Source: Lonicera japonica (lineage: Eukaryota > Streptophyta > Magnoliopsida > Dipsacales > Caprifoliaceae). From it: 64,000 nucleotides of DNA. Location: NCBI GenBank assembly GCA_021464415.1, contig CM038466.1, positions 48,483,356-48,547,355 of the forward strand. The letters are read 5' to 3'. Below, in pieces: positions 24,201 through 36,200 of this stretch (its first letter is position 1; each line of letters opens with the position of its first letter). Under the pieces are notes generated by a model, which was not told the origin of the DNA, did no database searches, and saw nothing but the letters and a program-made list of their open reading frames with translations. Both the position numbers and the translations under genes were made by a program.

Positions 24201-27200
24201 TCCTAAAAAAGTATAATAGACTCTTAATTTGGGATGGAGGGAGTACAAAATAAAGGTTCATTTGCAAAAGCTTACACATCAGGGATTTGATCCATGGCAA
24301 TTGGACAAATAGGATTTGCCACATCAGAATTCATCATAGTATTCTGCTCAGAAGTACCAGCTGCTTCAGCTTGACCACCATCAGGATCGCTGCAATTTGA
24401 AGGATTGGCAAGATCACCTGACAAAGAAATGGTATAACCATGAAAAGAACACGAGGAAAAAAAAATGCAGTAAAAATAACACATTCATATTAAGTTCTGA
24501 GTTTTTGACTACCGAACATTACATTATTTTATAACTTAAAAAAGTCACAGAGCGAACACACGGCAAAGCAAAGACGAGCATTTTTATCCATTTGATACTT
24601 GACATGTGATTAACCGTTGAAGTGATGATAATTACTGCAAAGATTATTACAGAACCAAATATTAGAACTAATTAAATAAGACATTATCAGCATAACGTGG
24701 GACATGAACTGGCCCTTGGATGCAACATGTGCAGTCACTAGCATGAAGGCAGACAAATACTCCTTTTCCCACCTCCTTCCTTCAATGAGGAGTTGGGGGC
24801 CACCCTAGGCCACCTAGAGCCTTTCAGAACAATGAAAGAAGTGGGGTGGGGGAAGCTTATAAGGGATAACTGTAGTTCAAAAGAGAGATATGGTAATTTA
24901 ACCCTCTGCTTCAATTATGGATGAATTGACAAGACCATTTAGGATATGTTCACGATGCATGATATTTGCTTATGACATGTTATACATGACATTTAAAAAA
25001 ATAGTAAGTATTGTTAAATTCAAAAAACTTAGAAAAGAAGTGCTAAAATCTAAAGGGTTTTAAGATAAATAGACCAAATATACTCATGTAAATTGCAACT
25101 GAAGTCGCAAATAAACAGAGACCAGAAGTCATCAAATACCAAAACGTTAAAACTTGCATGCATATACAAGGAGAATAAAGATGCTGGCACTCGTGGGATA
25201 AAGCAGATTCAGTTATAGAGAGTCAGTCCCAACATACTGCATAATCAATAGATTCGGAACATAACTATGAAGCAGAAAGTAAAGTTTTAACTATATGATG
25301 TGGGAGCCAAGTGTGGCCCCACTTATATGGGTTTTTGCAACAAAATTAAAGGGTCAACCCAAGCAATTATAGAAGGAAGACAAGTACATATATATAGGAG
25401 TGAACAATTTGCAAAAGGCATCGGTAGTGCCATTGGCTTGGTAATTCTCTCTACAAATGCAGATTTTGCCGTAGGCATTCGACTTAAGGTGGGAATGGGT
25501 AACTCCATAAGATTTTGGGAAGACATTTGGGTCGGGGATTCTTCTCTTGCCTCTCTCTTTCCTTGGTTGTACAGCATTTCTCGTAATATAAATAGTTCAA
25601 TTTTTTTTTTGATCAGAAACAAAGCTTATATATTGATTGAAAAAATCAGATACAAGCAAAGGTGCTGGATGCGGATGAGAAATCCACTACCAAGCACACC
25701 AGAAAATAAAACAAAAAGGAACAGCTCCATCCTCGATCACAAAACAAACAAAAAGAACCCTACTACAAATCAAAACTGATCCCATGCCCAAAAAACAAGC
25801 AGTACCCCCTAACAACAACAATCATACTCCTAGGCACTAGGCAAACCTCTAAGGCCTAAATAAGGCTACTGCATAGCCAAGCCCCAATCCCTAGCAATCT
25901 CTGATATAGTCCAGATTCCAAAATTCTTTGAAGAAAATGCCCAAAGTGAAGCCAGGTTCTTGATTCTGTCCAAGTCTTTTCTAATTCTTCTTCGGTTTCT
26001 TCAAAAATTCTCTTATTTCTCTCTCTCCAAATACACCACATCACAGCCATGCAACTACACCTCCATAATGTTTTGCTTTTCTTTTTGTCACCTATGAAGA
26101 ACCACTTGATGGTAAGCAATTCATACCAAGAATCCGGAAATACTGCAATCAAGTCGAATTCCTTTAGGACCTTGTTCCAGATTTCTTGAGCAAAAGAGCA
26201 GTGTAATAACAAATGATCAATGTTCTCTCTGTCCCGCTTGCATAACACACACCATGAAGGAGATAGATGCATAAAAGGCCTTCTGAATTGAATTAAATCC
26301 GCTGTGTTGACTTTCTTTAATGCAACTAACCATGCCAAAACACGAACTTTAGGAGGAATGCCTGATTTCCAAATCATATCTGCTGGAGCAAAGATATAAC
26401 CTGCATCAGATTTGGTAAGAATTTTAAAAAAAGACTTCACTGAGAACATTCCATTTCTATCTCCTCCCCAAACTCTACTATCCTCTGCGTCACTAGCCAC
26501 TTCAACACTATGTAACCTTCCCAACAGAGCCCTATATTCCTCCTCCTCCGATTCTGTAACATTTCTTCGCAGTATCACATTCCATGAATGATATTGGGTA
26601 GAATCCCAAGAAAGATTATCAGCAACCATAGCCCTCGGATTCTGCACTACTCTGAACAGACCCGGGAATTGATCCTTTAAACCTATATCACCAACCCATC
26701 TATCCAACCAGAATTTTGTTCTTGACCCATTGCCAACTCGATAATTCACATTAGCTAAGAAGGTCTCCAACCCATTTGCAATCGCCTTCCAAGGGTTTCT
26801 GATTGCAATCGCCAACTCGATAAATAGTTCAATTGCATCAGTTATTCGTTGGCATCATCACGATTCTTTCTCATGGGATCTAGAATTTCACAGAAATCTA
26901 CATGAGAGGGAAATTGTAGAATTCTCGGAATTGTTGGGTTTGATTTATCATTCGAAGGTGTCTAGAACATACCGAGATTCTAGATATTGGGTGGGGGGGA
27001 AATCGGGAATATTCTCTTGCAAATCCTTTTTCCATTTGCTCATCAATTCACCACAAGATCCCATCTTTGTGCCTCATAAGTTTATATGGAAAACAGGTAT
27101 ACCTCCGAAAGTGAAAATTTTTGGTTGGTTGGCCTCTTGGAAGAGAGTAAACACGTGTGACATTCTCCAAATAAGAAGGCCTTATTTAGCGATTTCCCCT

Positions 27201-30200
27201 TCTTGGTGTATTCTGTGCAAACAGAAAGGAGAGAGCATTGATCACATTCTTTTACACTATAATTTCACTGGATATATGTGGAACTAGGTGGGAGAGGTAT
27301 TTGGTTCAATTGGTGCCAAACCTAGTTCTTGGCGGGATTTCTTGAGCATGGAATGGCAGTTTGTAGGGAATAAAAAGAAGTCCAAACTAATGTGGAGATG
27401 TTGTTGTCTAGCATTAGCATGGTGCATTTGGCAAGAGAGAAACACGAGGGTTTTTGAAGAAAAATCAAACGAAGCCGCCAAAATCTGGCTTAAAATCAAG
27501 CTGTTATCATCTATTTGGGCTATCTCTTCTAGTTTATTTGTCAACCTTTCTATTTCTGTTATTTGTTCTAATTTGGGGGCAGCTATCCAGTGATGGAGAT
27601 GTGTTTGGAGCTGGTTTACTGTTTTTTTTTTCTTGTTTTCCCTCAGTTAGCTAGAGGATTTAAGGGGCTTGGTGGACTGCTGGTTCACCAAGATTGCTCT
27701 CATCTTTGTAATGCTTTTATATTCCTATTTAATAAAGCATTTTGTTTCGGATCAAAAAAAAAAAGGTCATTTGTAAGTCGTAACATGAATGGTGCAATAG
27801 AAACCAGTGATTCTCAATATACATGGATGGTGCCATAGGCAAGGGGAGATGGGCTACACCTAGCAAATCAGCCAAGGACGAAATGTTGGCCAACAAAAAA
27901 AAAGTGCCCATTAAATAAGTCCAGCCACAAACAGAGTACAGAAAAACTGTACATTAAGTTGCAGAATAAATACTAACTAGAATGAAGTAAAGATCAAAAG
28001 CCAAGAAAAAACAGACGGCAAAAACTTGCGAGATCTAGGCTATACTAGTCATAGGGAGGAATAGTAATGGATTAAGGAAGAAGCTTTGACATACTTTATT
28101 ATCAACACAACCACAAAGCTGTAAAGTTCAATAAATCAGCTGTACTTCCGACCACCCAGAACTACCATGCAATCCACTACCCTATCCCTACCATTACAAG
28201 TACTAATAAATATCTTGAGAAACAGTGGCAGGGGCAGAAAAGTTTTTTTACACCAGGCTAATATAATGATGAAGAAATTTTAAACAATAAGAATAAAATT
28301 AAAAGTATAAAAAGAAGTAAATTTTGTATAACTGTCTATAATAATATTCATAATCCTATGTGTAAATATATTTGAAGACTACAATTTATTTTATTTAAGA
28401 TTTTGTAAATATGTTTGAATAATTTGGCAACTATTGTAATTATACAAAATGATACATAATAAAAACGAAATTGGGTGATAATGTAAACGGACCCTCCTAG
28501 TGGTGTAGTGGTGTTTAGGCTTGTTCTCGGTTAAATAGATCATGAGTTCGAAACCTTGCCAAAGCACTTTTATTATTGTAATTAACCATGGGATGAAATC
28601 TATATTATAGCCATGGCAAAATCTGGGCTGGGCTAAAAAGGCAGAAGACAAGATGTAAGGCCTCAATATACAGGACTACTACCAGGCTCCCCAAAATTTG
28701 GGCCTGGGCTTCAGCCTTGTCGAGCACTACATGGGCTCTGCCTCTGTTGAGAAAACTATATCCCAAAGGAGGCACTACGCCATAGCAGAAGCTCAACCTC
28801 TTAAGTCCTTGCTTCTCCTGAGCTCAATAGAGATATTCCTACTAAAACACTCTCAGTTTTATCAATAGAAATCCATATCTCTACTCGTGGGTACTAGAAT
28901 CAAGACCCTCCAGCCAACTGATACCGTTAACTCTAGCGTTAATGGCTGTTGCCTAAGTCTTCACTGTCTGGTCGACAGAAAGACTTAGATAAGGTTCGTT
29001 CCTTGACTTGCGCTTATACTCAGAGAGGCCTTAGTGCCTTTGGCTTGCTTTTGAACCTTAAACAACTATGATCTCATCACACCCTTCAAAGAAACCTTCA
29101 TTAGTAAATTTATCAAGGATTCAAAAGAAAAATCACCCCTATAATTCACTCTCAAATCATTCAAGTACCCTTTTTGCAAAAGTAAGTTTCTTGAGAATCA
29201 ATGGATCTCCAGATTTCAAGCTTTAACAATTCAAAAATCTTTGATTTTTTAATTAATTTGTTGTTCTTAGACTTGAAATTTCAACTGATGTGGCTGAATA
29301 TGTTTAAATGCAAGATGATGATGTTAAAATTGGTCTGTGTGTGTGACAGGGGAGAGAGACAGAGAGACAGACAGATAGAGAGAGAGTGTGTGAAACTGAA
29401 AGCCTGGTTAGATTATCAAATCCCACCACTAGTTGCTACTTTAAATTGCCACAAGCTGTAAGATTTCAAAAGTTCCCGCAAATTAGTAATCATGAGATTT
29501 TGCCCCAAAAAAAAAAAACACTTTAAATCCATAAATTATGAGATTAATAAATTCCATCCCTCAGATCATGCTAAAAGAACATAGTCTGGTAGGCATTATG
29601 TCGATGGTGAGTGGTGAAAATTGAAAAACATTGCACTGCAAGATAGGGGGGAGTCATGGATTGGAGATTTGGCGGCTTTTGCATCAACTGACAACAAGAT
29701 AGATTTTATTCAAATCTATTGCCACGCCACAAACTACTTCGGTAATAAAACACCTGCAGCAGAGAAGCATACTGGAATATATCAAAACCATGAATCCCTC
29801 ATCAATTTTATGTCTGCCATAGAACATTTAACTCAATTTTTTCTCCTCCATCTTTGACCATGACAACCAGTCCATGAATTACAAGGGCACCGTGTGAAGA
29901 GCAAAGCAATTGAATAACAACATCGATTGAACATTAATTGTGGCCTTGTCAAAATATACAAGGGATGCTACTGGATTTCTAATAATAGGTGGTAAGTTTA
30001 TGGAAGTTTAAGGGAACTAATAGTTAAAACACTGTTCATGTAATACCCTGTGTTCCTTTTTCCGCGTTAACCTTCTCTTAAGCCCGGTATGGCTTACTCT
30101 CCGTTAGAGAGCGAGCATTGGTTTCCGCGCCATTCGTACTCGACCAGATAGTTCTAGTACGTCATATTAGGTATATTAAGTTTGAGGGAGTGATCGTTTC

Positions 30201-33200
30201 GTTATTCGAGTGATTCAAGTTGAAACCGAAGCGATAATCGCGTGTTTCGACTTTTCGCGATTCGTAAATTTCTGGCCAACTTTGAGAGGCCATAACTTTT
30301 TCATCCGATGTCCAAACGACTCTCCGTTTGCGGCCACGTCTTCATTTCTTTACCCTCTACAACTTTCGTGTTTGGGCCGAGTCAAGATTCAGTCATTTTG
30401 AGGTCCGTTTTGGGCTCAAAAAGTCATTTGCTGATGCAATAACTTCCATGATCGATCATGGTCCTCCAGAGGAATTCCAGAAGGGTTCATGATCGATCAT
30501 GGTTCACCTGAATGTCGGTTTTGAGCGTTTTTAACCCGTTTTTGACCCATTTATCACCCATCATCCCTCATTTTCGAGCCACACACATCTACCACTCTTT
30601 AGAGAGTTCTAGAGAGAGAGAGAGAGGGAGATTCTTGGAGTTTCTTCATTCTCTTACAAGATTTGAGCCCCAAATCGCTTCCTCCTTCGCTATTCATCAT
30701 CTTTCTCACCTTCTTCCTCCATTTGAGCTCGCGTTGAAGCTAGAGTTTCGGCGAGATGATGTCTACACTTCCTCAACTCCTCGGTCTTGCTTCTCTAAGG
30801 TGGGAACACTAGTACTAAACCCTTGTTTTCAAATTATTACTCATTGAATTAGAGTTTTGAACTCAAATTGGGGATTTTCATCAAAACTATATGTTGTTTG
30901 CATCTCATGGGGTTTGGGCGATGTAAACCTTAGATTGGCGATGTATATGGATAGTTTATCCCTTAGAGATCGGATGGTTGGATAAATGGCTTCCAGGTAG
31001 CTAGGATAGAAGTCCCAGTGGGGTTGCATTGCATTGCACGTTTTCAAACTATAACACTAAAGTAAAGTATTTTCTATACAAAACCTATATAGTTCTCACT
31101 GAGCCCGGATTTGGCTCATCCCGTTTTTCTAACAGTTTTGCAGGCATAGCATCTCGGATGGGGTATGATGTGCGTGTATAGAGGCCTCTGATGTCTACAA
31201 TCTGCGTCTAGTCCTTCTTCGGGAAAGGACTACATTATATAGTTATTTTGGTTTCTATTTGATTGTAAACGAACTACGATTTGATAAACGATTTGTATTG
31301 TAAAGTTGTATAAATGGTTTTATATATGTGGAATGGATTTGAAATTGTGGTTGGACGTGATTATTTGTATTAGGTGATTTTAAATGTTACAAGTTGGTTG
31401 ATTACCCGAACTAACTCCACATGCCTTGATTTTGTAAAATGAGCTTTTAAACAGGATCCTGTTTTATTTGGGAAAGTTTTTAAAAGTTGTGATTTTTATA
31501 TTTTAAACCTACCGTCGCGCACGGCATCCGTGATTAACCGAGTCCCGGAGGTGAAAATCTCAGAACGGGATTCGGGGTGTCATAGTTCAACTTAAAATCA
31601 ATTAAGGAAACCACAAGTTGATTATATGGAAACAGAGAAAAGGTGTAATAAACAACAGATTTTTCAACAAGCACAATTTCTGAAACATAAATAAATAAAT
31701 AGAGCAAGTGGGGTAGCCTAGTACGTGAAGGCACCCCCCAGACCTGGGAGATCCCGCATTAGAGTCTCACCTAAGGTTGGGGAGGCTGACAGTCTTCTTT
31801 TGTTATTGTAGTTAAAAGGAAGAGAATTAAACCTTCCTTTTAAAAAATATATCTAATAAGGCACCAGTTCTGAAGATTTACCAAAAAAGGGTCCACAGAA
31901 GTAAAATTTTCAATATTGTAATCGTTCTTTGTTGCATTTTTCTATGCATGAGCATCATTACATGATAGTTATTGAAGTGAACCAAAACAAGTGTAACCTT
32001 TATTTCAGTATTCAAGTGTACCAAAAACAAAAAAAATTCCTAGAGGTTCAATCTACTTATCCTTACTTTTTTGTTTTGCCTTTTGTCTAACTTCTAGTAA
32101 AGCTTTCTTATTCTTTCAAGAGTAATCAACTTTCTGTTATGTAAACCAAAATCAGAGAGCATTCGTTTCCAATCAATAAAAAGCATTCTAAAGATTGATG
32201 AATATTGGAAAACTGAATCTAAATATTTTATCTTTCTTTAGTCTCTTTTATTAGGAGTCCATTTTACAAGGTCCAAACTCCAAAAGGCTTAGTACCCTGC
32301 TAATGCAGACAATGATTAACTGCTCAAAAGAACAATTCAAATGTTCCTTGTTAACACCCTCATATAGGCACTTAACATCCACTACGCCCTGCACAGCTCT
32401 GGCCAACACATATAAAGTATCATCTTCTACCACAATATTAAACTTTTTGACAGTATTCACAAACATCTATACAAATCATCATCATCCAACTTAAAGTAGA
32501 AACTATCAGAGCATAATACAGAATGGCGTTTGTTAAGAACACATTTATGGCACCAGAAGACATTTGTTACCAATTTTTTAGATCGAAAAAGAAATATTAG
32601 TGAGGGAGAAAAAAGTCCAGATAAAAAGTCCTTCAAATGCAATGAAAGGGAAAAAAAAAGTCAACCAGGACACAGCATTCCCAGCATATCTTAATGCGTG
32701 TTGGGGGGTCGTGGGGTTCAATCCCAGGTCTCTGAAGGATGCTAGCATGTTCGATTACAGAAGGCCAAAAGAATCAATACAATGCTAAAATGAAGTTCAA
32801 ATATAATTATTTATTGGTGTTTACAACTAAAGTGACTAGAGCTGCTGGATTCATCTTATACGTGATACAAGGATTACGCATGATATGCATCTAATCCAAC
32901 ACAGGGCTTGAATATAGGTCACAGAAACGTAATTACGGGTGTACAAATTAAAATACAGTGCAAGTATTTGGCTTGAACGGAATAGAAGAATTTTTTAGGA
33001 CAGAGAGGAAAAGGAATTGCTATGGGAATTTTGTACTTTGTTTTGGATTTCTCCACGTAGGATTTATTTGATTTTTCCATTTGTTTCAAGTACACTTTGT
33101 CCTCTAGCATGTACTTGAATTTAAATTTTAACAAAATTTCATTGTTTCCTGTCAGAAGACAAAATTAATACCCCGTGTAAGCTGGCCCTGGCCCATACAC

Positions 33201-36200
33201 ACATAAACTGCAATGCATATCAATACTCATTAAACAAGCCAGCACAAGCAAACAGAAACTAAAACAATGAATCATAAAGCAGACCTTTATGTTTTGGAGT
33301 GTTTCTTGCCAAAGTATCTTGAATCACAATAGGGTCAACCGAAATCTGCATGAGCATAGAGGAAGTTTAAGAACATCTTTATTAGATGAAAAAAAAATGG
33401 ACTACTAGACGAGCAACAGTTATTTGAGAAGTACCCCCATAATGGTTTATGATTTGGTGGTACAAAAAATACATGGTGACATACAATGTGGCGGTGACTG
33501 GTAAAAGTCAAATATTCATCTTCCATTGAAACGTGAGAAAGCAAATAGATCAACATCATGATATCTATTAACAGATTATGCCTATAGTTTTGGCTGATGA
33601 GAGTTTATCAGTTAGAAAGGATGCTGCTTGATAATCTTCAAGCAAGTACCATCATAAAGGCAACAGCAAATCTACAGTATTTGTAAAATGCAACAAATAA
33701 ATATTTAAGAACCATACCAACAAAAACCTTACACTGAGGGCTTGTTCGATAGAAAAATTGGCAAATGATTGAAAACGCTAATAATTTTCATCAGAAGTTG
33801 GAAAGAGCTAAATGATTTGGTGAGATGTTCTCCATCTTTTGGCTATTTTCCAAGGAAAAACATTCTTACCCACCACCCAAAGAATTTTATTCCAGGAAAC
33901 CCACAAAGTAATAGACCATTTCACCAAATCACTCACCTCATTTTCCAACTTAACATAAAAATTAGTATTGTGTTCAATTATTTCCAACTTTTAATCAAAC
34001 GCGCTCTGAGGGAAAAGAATAGCAAAATGGAAACCATAAGAGAGCAACAGGCATATAAGGTGATAAGGAGAAAAGGAAAGGAGAGAAAGATCCTCAGTAA
34101 AATGTAAAATTAGAATGAATCACTCCATCACGATAAATATAAGGACGACGAAATTTTTGTTCCAACAGCAAATTATGTGCATTGTTGCACTTACCTTAGG
34201 AACAGCAAATACTTTCAAAAAACTAATTGAAATGAACTTGACTAGCATGAAGACATGAAAAGAGCACACAAGAATCAGATAGAAAAACAAGCTGACCCAA
34301 AAGGAAATATAGAAAACGACATCACTGATTTGAAAAGATATATCAACGCCTCAGAGGAAACAGAAACTAGAAGGATTAATGAATCTTAATCAGATGGTAT
34401 ACTCGGACATACCTTTCAAGCTTAGTTAAGAAATTTCAAACACACTAATCCGTAAACAAAATAAAACTTCAGTTTAACTCAAGAACCCGTCAACAGAAAT
34501 ATAAAATTAAATAATCAAATTACAACCTTGGGTGTGGAATCGGGAATTGGCTCTTTACTTTGACCGTCAGACTCATCCCTAACAAGATGACCGCTTCGAA
34601 CCTCATCTGCCGTTTTACCATCATCACTAACACTTGCCTTAGATGAGCATATAACTTTGTTATCCTTCAAAATCCTAATGCTGCTTTTGGTTCGTCTCCT
34701 AGGAGGTACAGACTTAACGGGAACATCATCAGGGATACTAGACTGTGACAAAGTACCAGCATCTGTATCATCCGCAACCCCCGTCTCAGCCTTCGACTTT
34801 ATCGTGGATTTAAACTTAAGTTTCAGACTTTTCTGTAAAGTACCAATATAGGCATGAGATTGAAGCCATTTAACTATTTTGCAATGCAAGTCAGGGACCA
34901 AGTGATTATCCTGTAGCACAAAAAAAGCAGCAAGAAGGGGGGAAAATAATGAGTCGATGTGGCAATATGTGGGTATTAGAGCATCTCCAATGGTACTGCC
35001 AAAATTTGATAATCAAAATAGCTTTTGATTATCCATTTAATAGATTGTTAAAAGGTTGAACAATGTTGGGTTTCACAGTGGTTATCTTTTCTCAATAACC
35101 AAAATTGTGGGGCCCATTGTCTAGATTGGCTAGTGCAAACTTTTCTTAAAAAATAGAGTGAAAGATTATCTAAATTTGAAAAGATTCCCTTATCTTTTCT
35201 TTTGACCAATAAAATTAGTGGGCCAACCATTTTGATTATTGAAAAAGGTTGTTAATTTTGATCACAGAGGTAGATTTGACTAATGGTTAAAATGTTGCAA
35301 AAATTAGATTGCCATTGGGGTGATATTTTTTTCGCAACATTCCTAAAAGTTATTATCATTGCTATTTTGGTAATACCATTGGAGATACACTCAGCATGCA
35401 TGTGTAGAAGCAAATTCTCTAATCAAGACTGTGTAGCCAAAAAAAAAATTAATACTAATAATAAAATTAAGCTTACAACGAGCTTTGAGGCCAAGAAATC
35501 AGGAGAAACACCAATATCTGAAGCCACATCTTTCACATTGACTTTTCCTCGATCAATTAACTACAAATATAAAAGAGGTTGTTAAGCAACTTTTAATAAG
35601 CATACAAAAACTATTGTAAATAAATGAATTACTCATATATGACTTGGGTAAAATGCTATAGAGAGCATATAAATGCAAGAGCTTACTGACTTTGCCCCCT
35701 ATTTTATATGCAAAACTAGACTTACCCCGTTCTTTCCCTAATTGTTACTGTGTCCCCTCCATTAGGGAGAATCACAAAGAATTAAAACAGGCGGTTAAGT
35801 CAAAGGATTATGTTAAAAGAATTAGACACTGCCCTTAATTTGTTCGTAATTCCTTGAGATTCCCATGCATGCAGGGGGGCAATCAAAAAATCCCAAATAC
35901 AAATATTTTTACTGTACCTTCTTCAGAATCAGAGAGAAATTCAGAGAATCGGATGTAGTAACATCTTCACCACTGTTCTCTATTGTATCAGTATTGGGTT
36001 GCTGTGCATCAACACATTCAGACTGAAGTTTGGAATTTGACTTGGTATCTGACAACACATCTTCGCTTGAGACATTACCACCCAACTTATCCAAATCTGT
36101 ATTAGTTGCTTCGATATGGACTGCAATTTTATCTCCATTTCTTCGACCAATTTTTAACTTGTGCGGTTTGTTCACTATTGTTAACACAGGCTTGTGCTTA

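Larger units (their letters stand above)
25285..27764 (+). mobile_element. 5'-truncated LINE (zf-RVT part), interrupted by a nested LINE
   Basis: Plus-strand pieces 25,285-25,602 and 26,835-27,764 join across the nested insertion. The first encodes GNSIRFWEDIWVGDSSLASL. The second encodes the zinc-binding domain of plant LINE reverse transcriptases (IFSCKSFF, KFIWKTGIPPKVKIFGWL, CDILQIRRP, SWCILCKQ, ESIDHILLHY, WRCCCLALAWCIWQERN). A TAG after MWN near 27,285 breaks the frame. The 3' end has AATAAA at 27731 and an A-run at 27754-27764. It lies in intron 6 of the PHD gene, antisense to it. Only the C-terminal part of ORF2 is left. I found no clear target duplication. Confidence 0.85.

Noticed and set aside
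15861..24417. The exon cluster at 16-24 kb as a separate PHD gene from the one at 33-47 kb
   Set aside because: The exon 6/7 junction (phase 1 on both sides, making a Gly codon) joins them in frame, the left cluster has no start codon or promoter, and the combined domain order fits a known plant protein.
25300..25779. A 159-codon plus-strand protein gene
   Set aside because: It is part of the outer LINE running into the poly-T and reverse-complemented tail of the nested LINE; the last third is not native coding.
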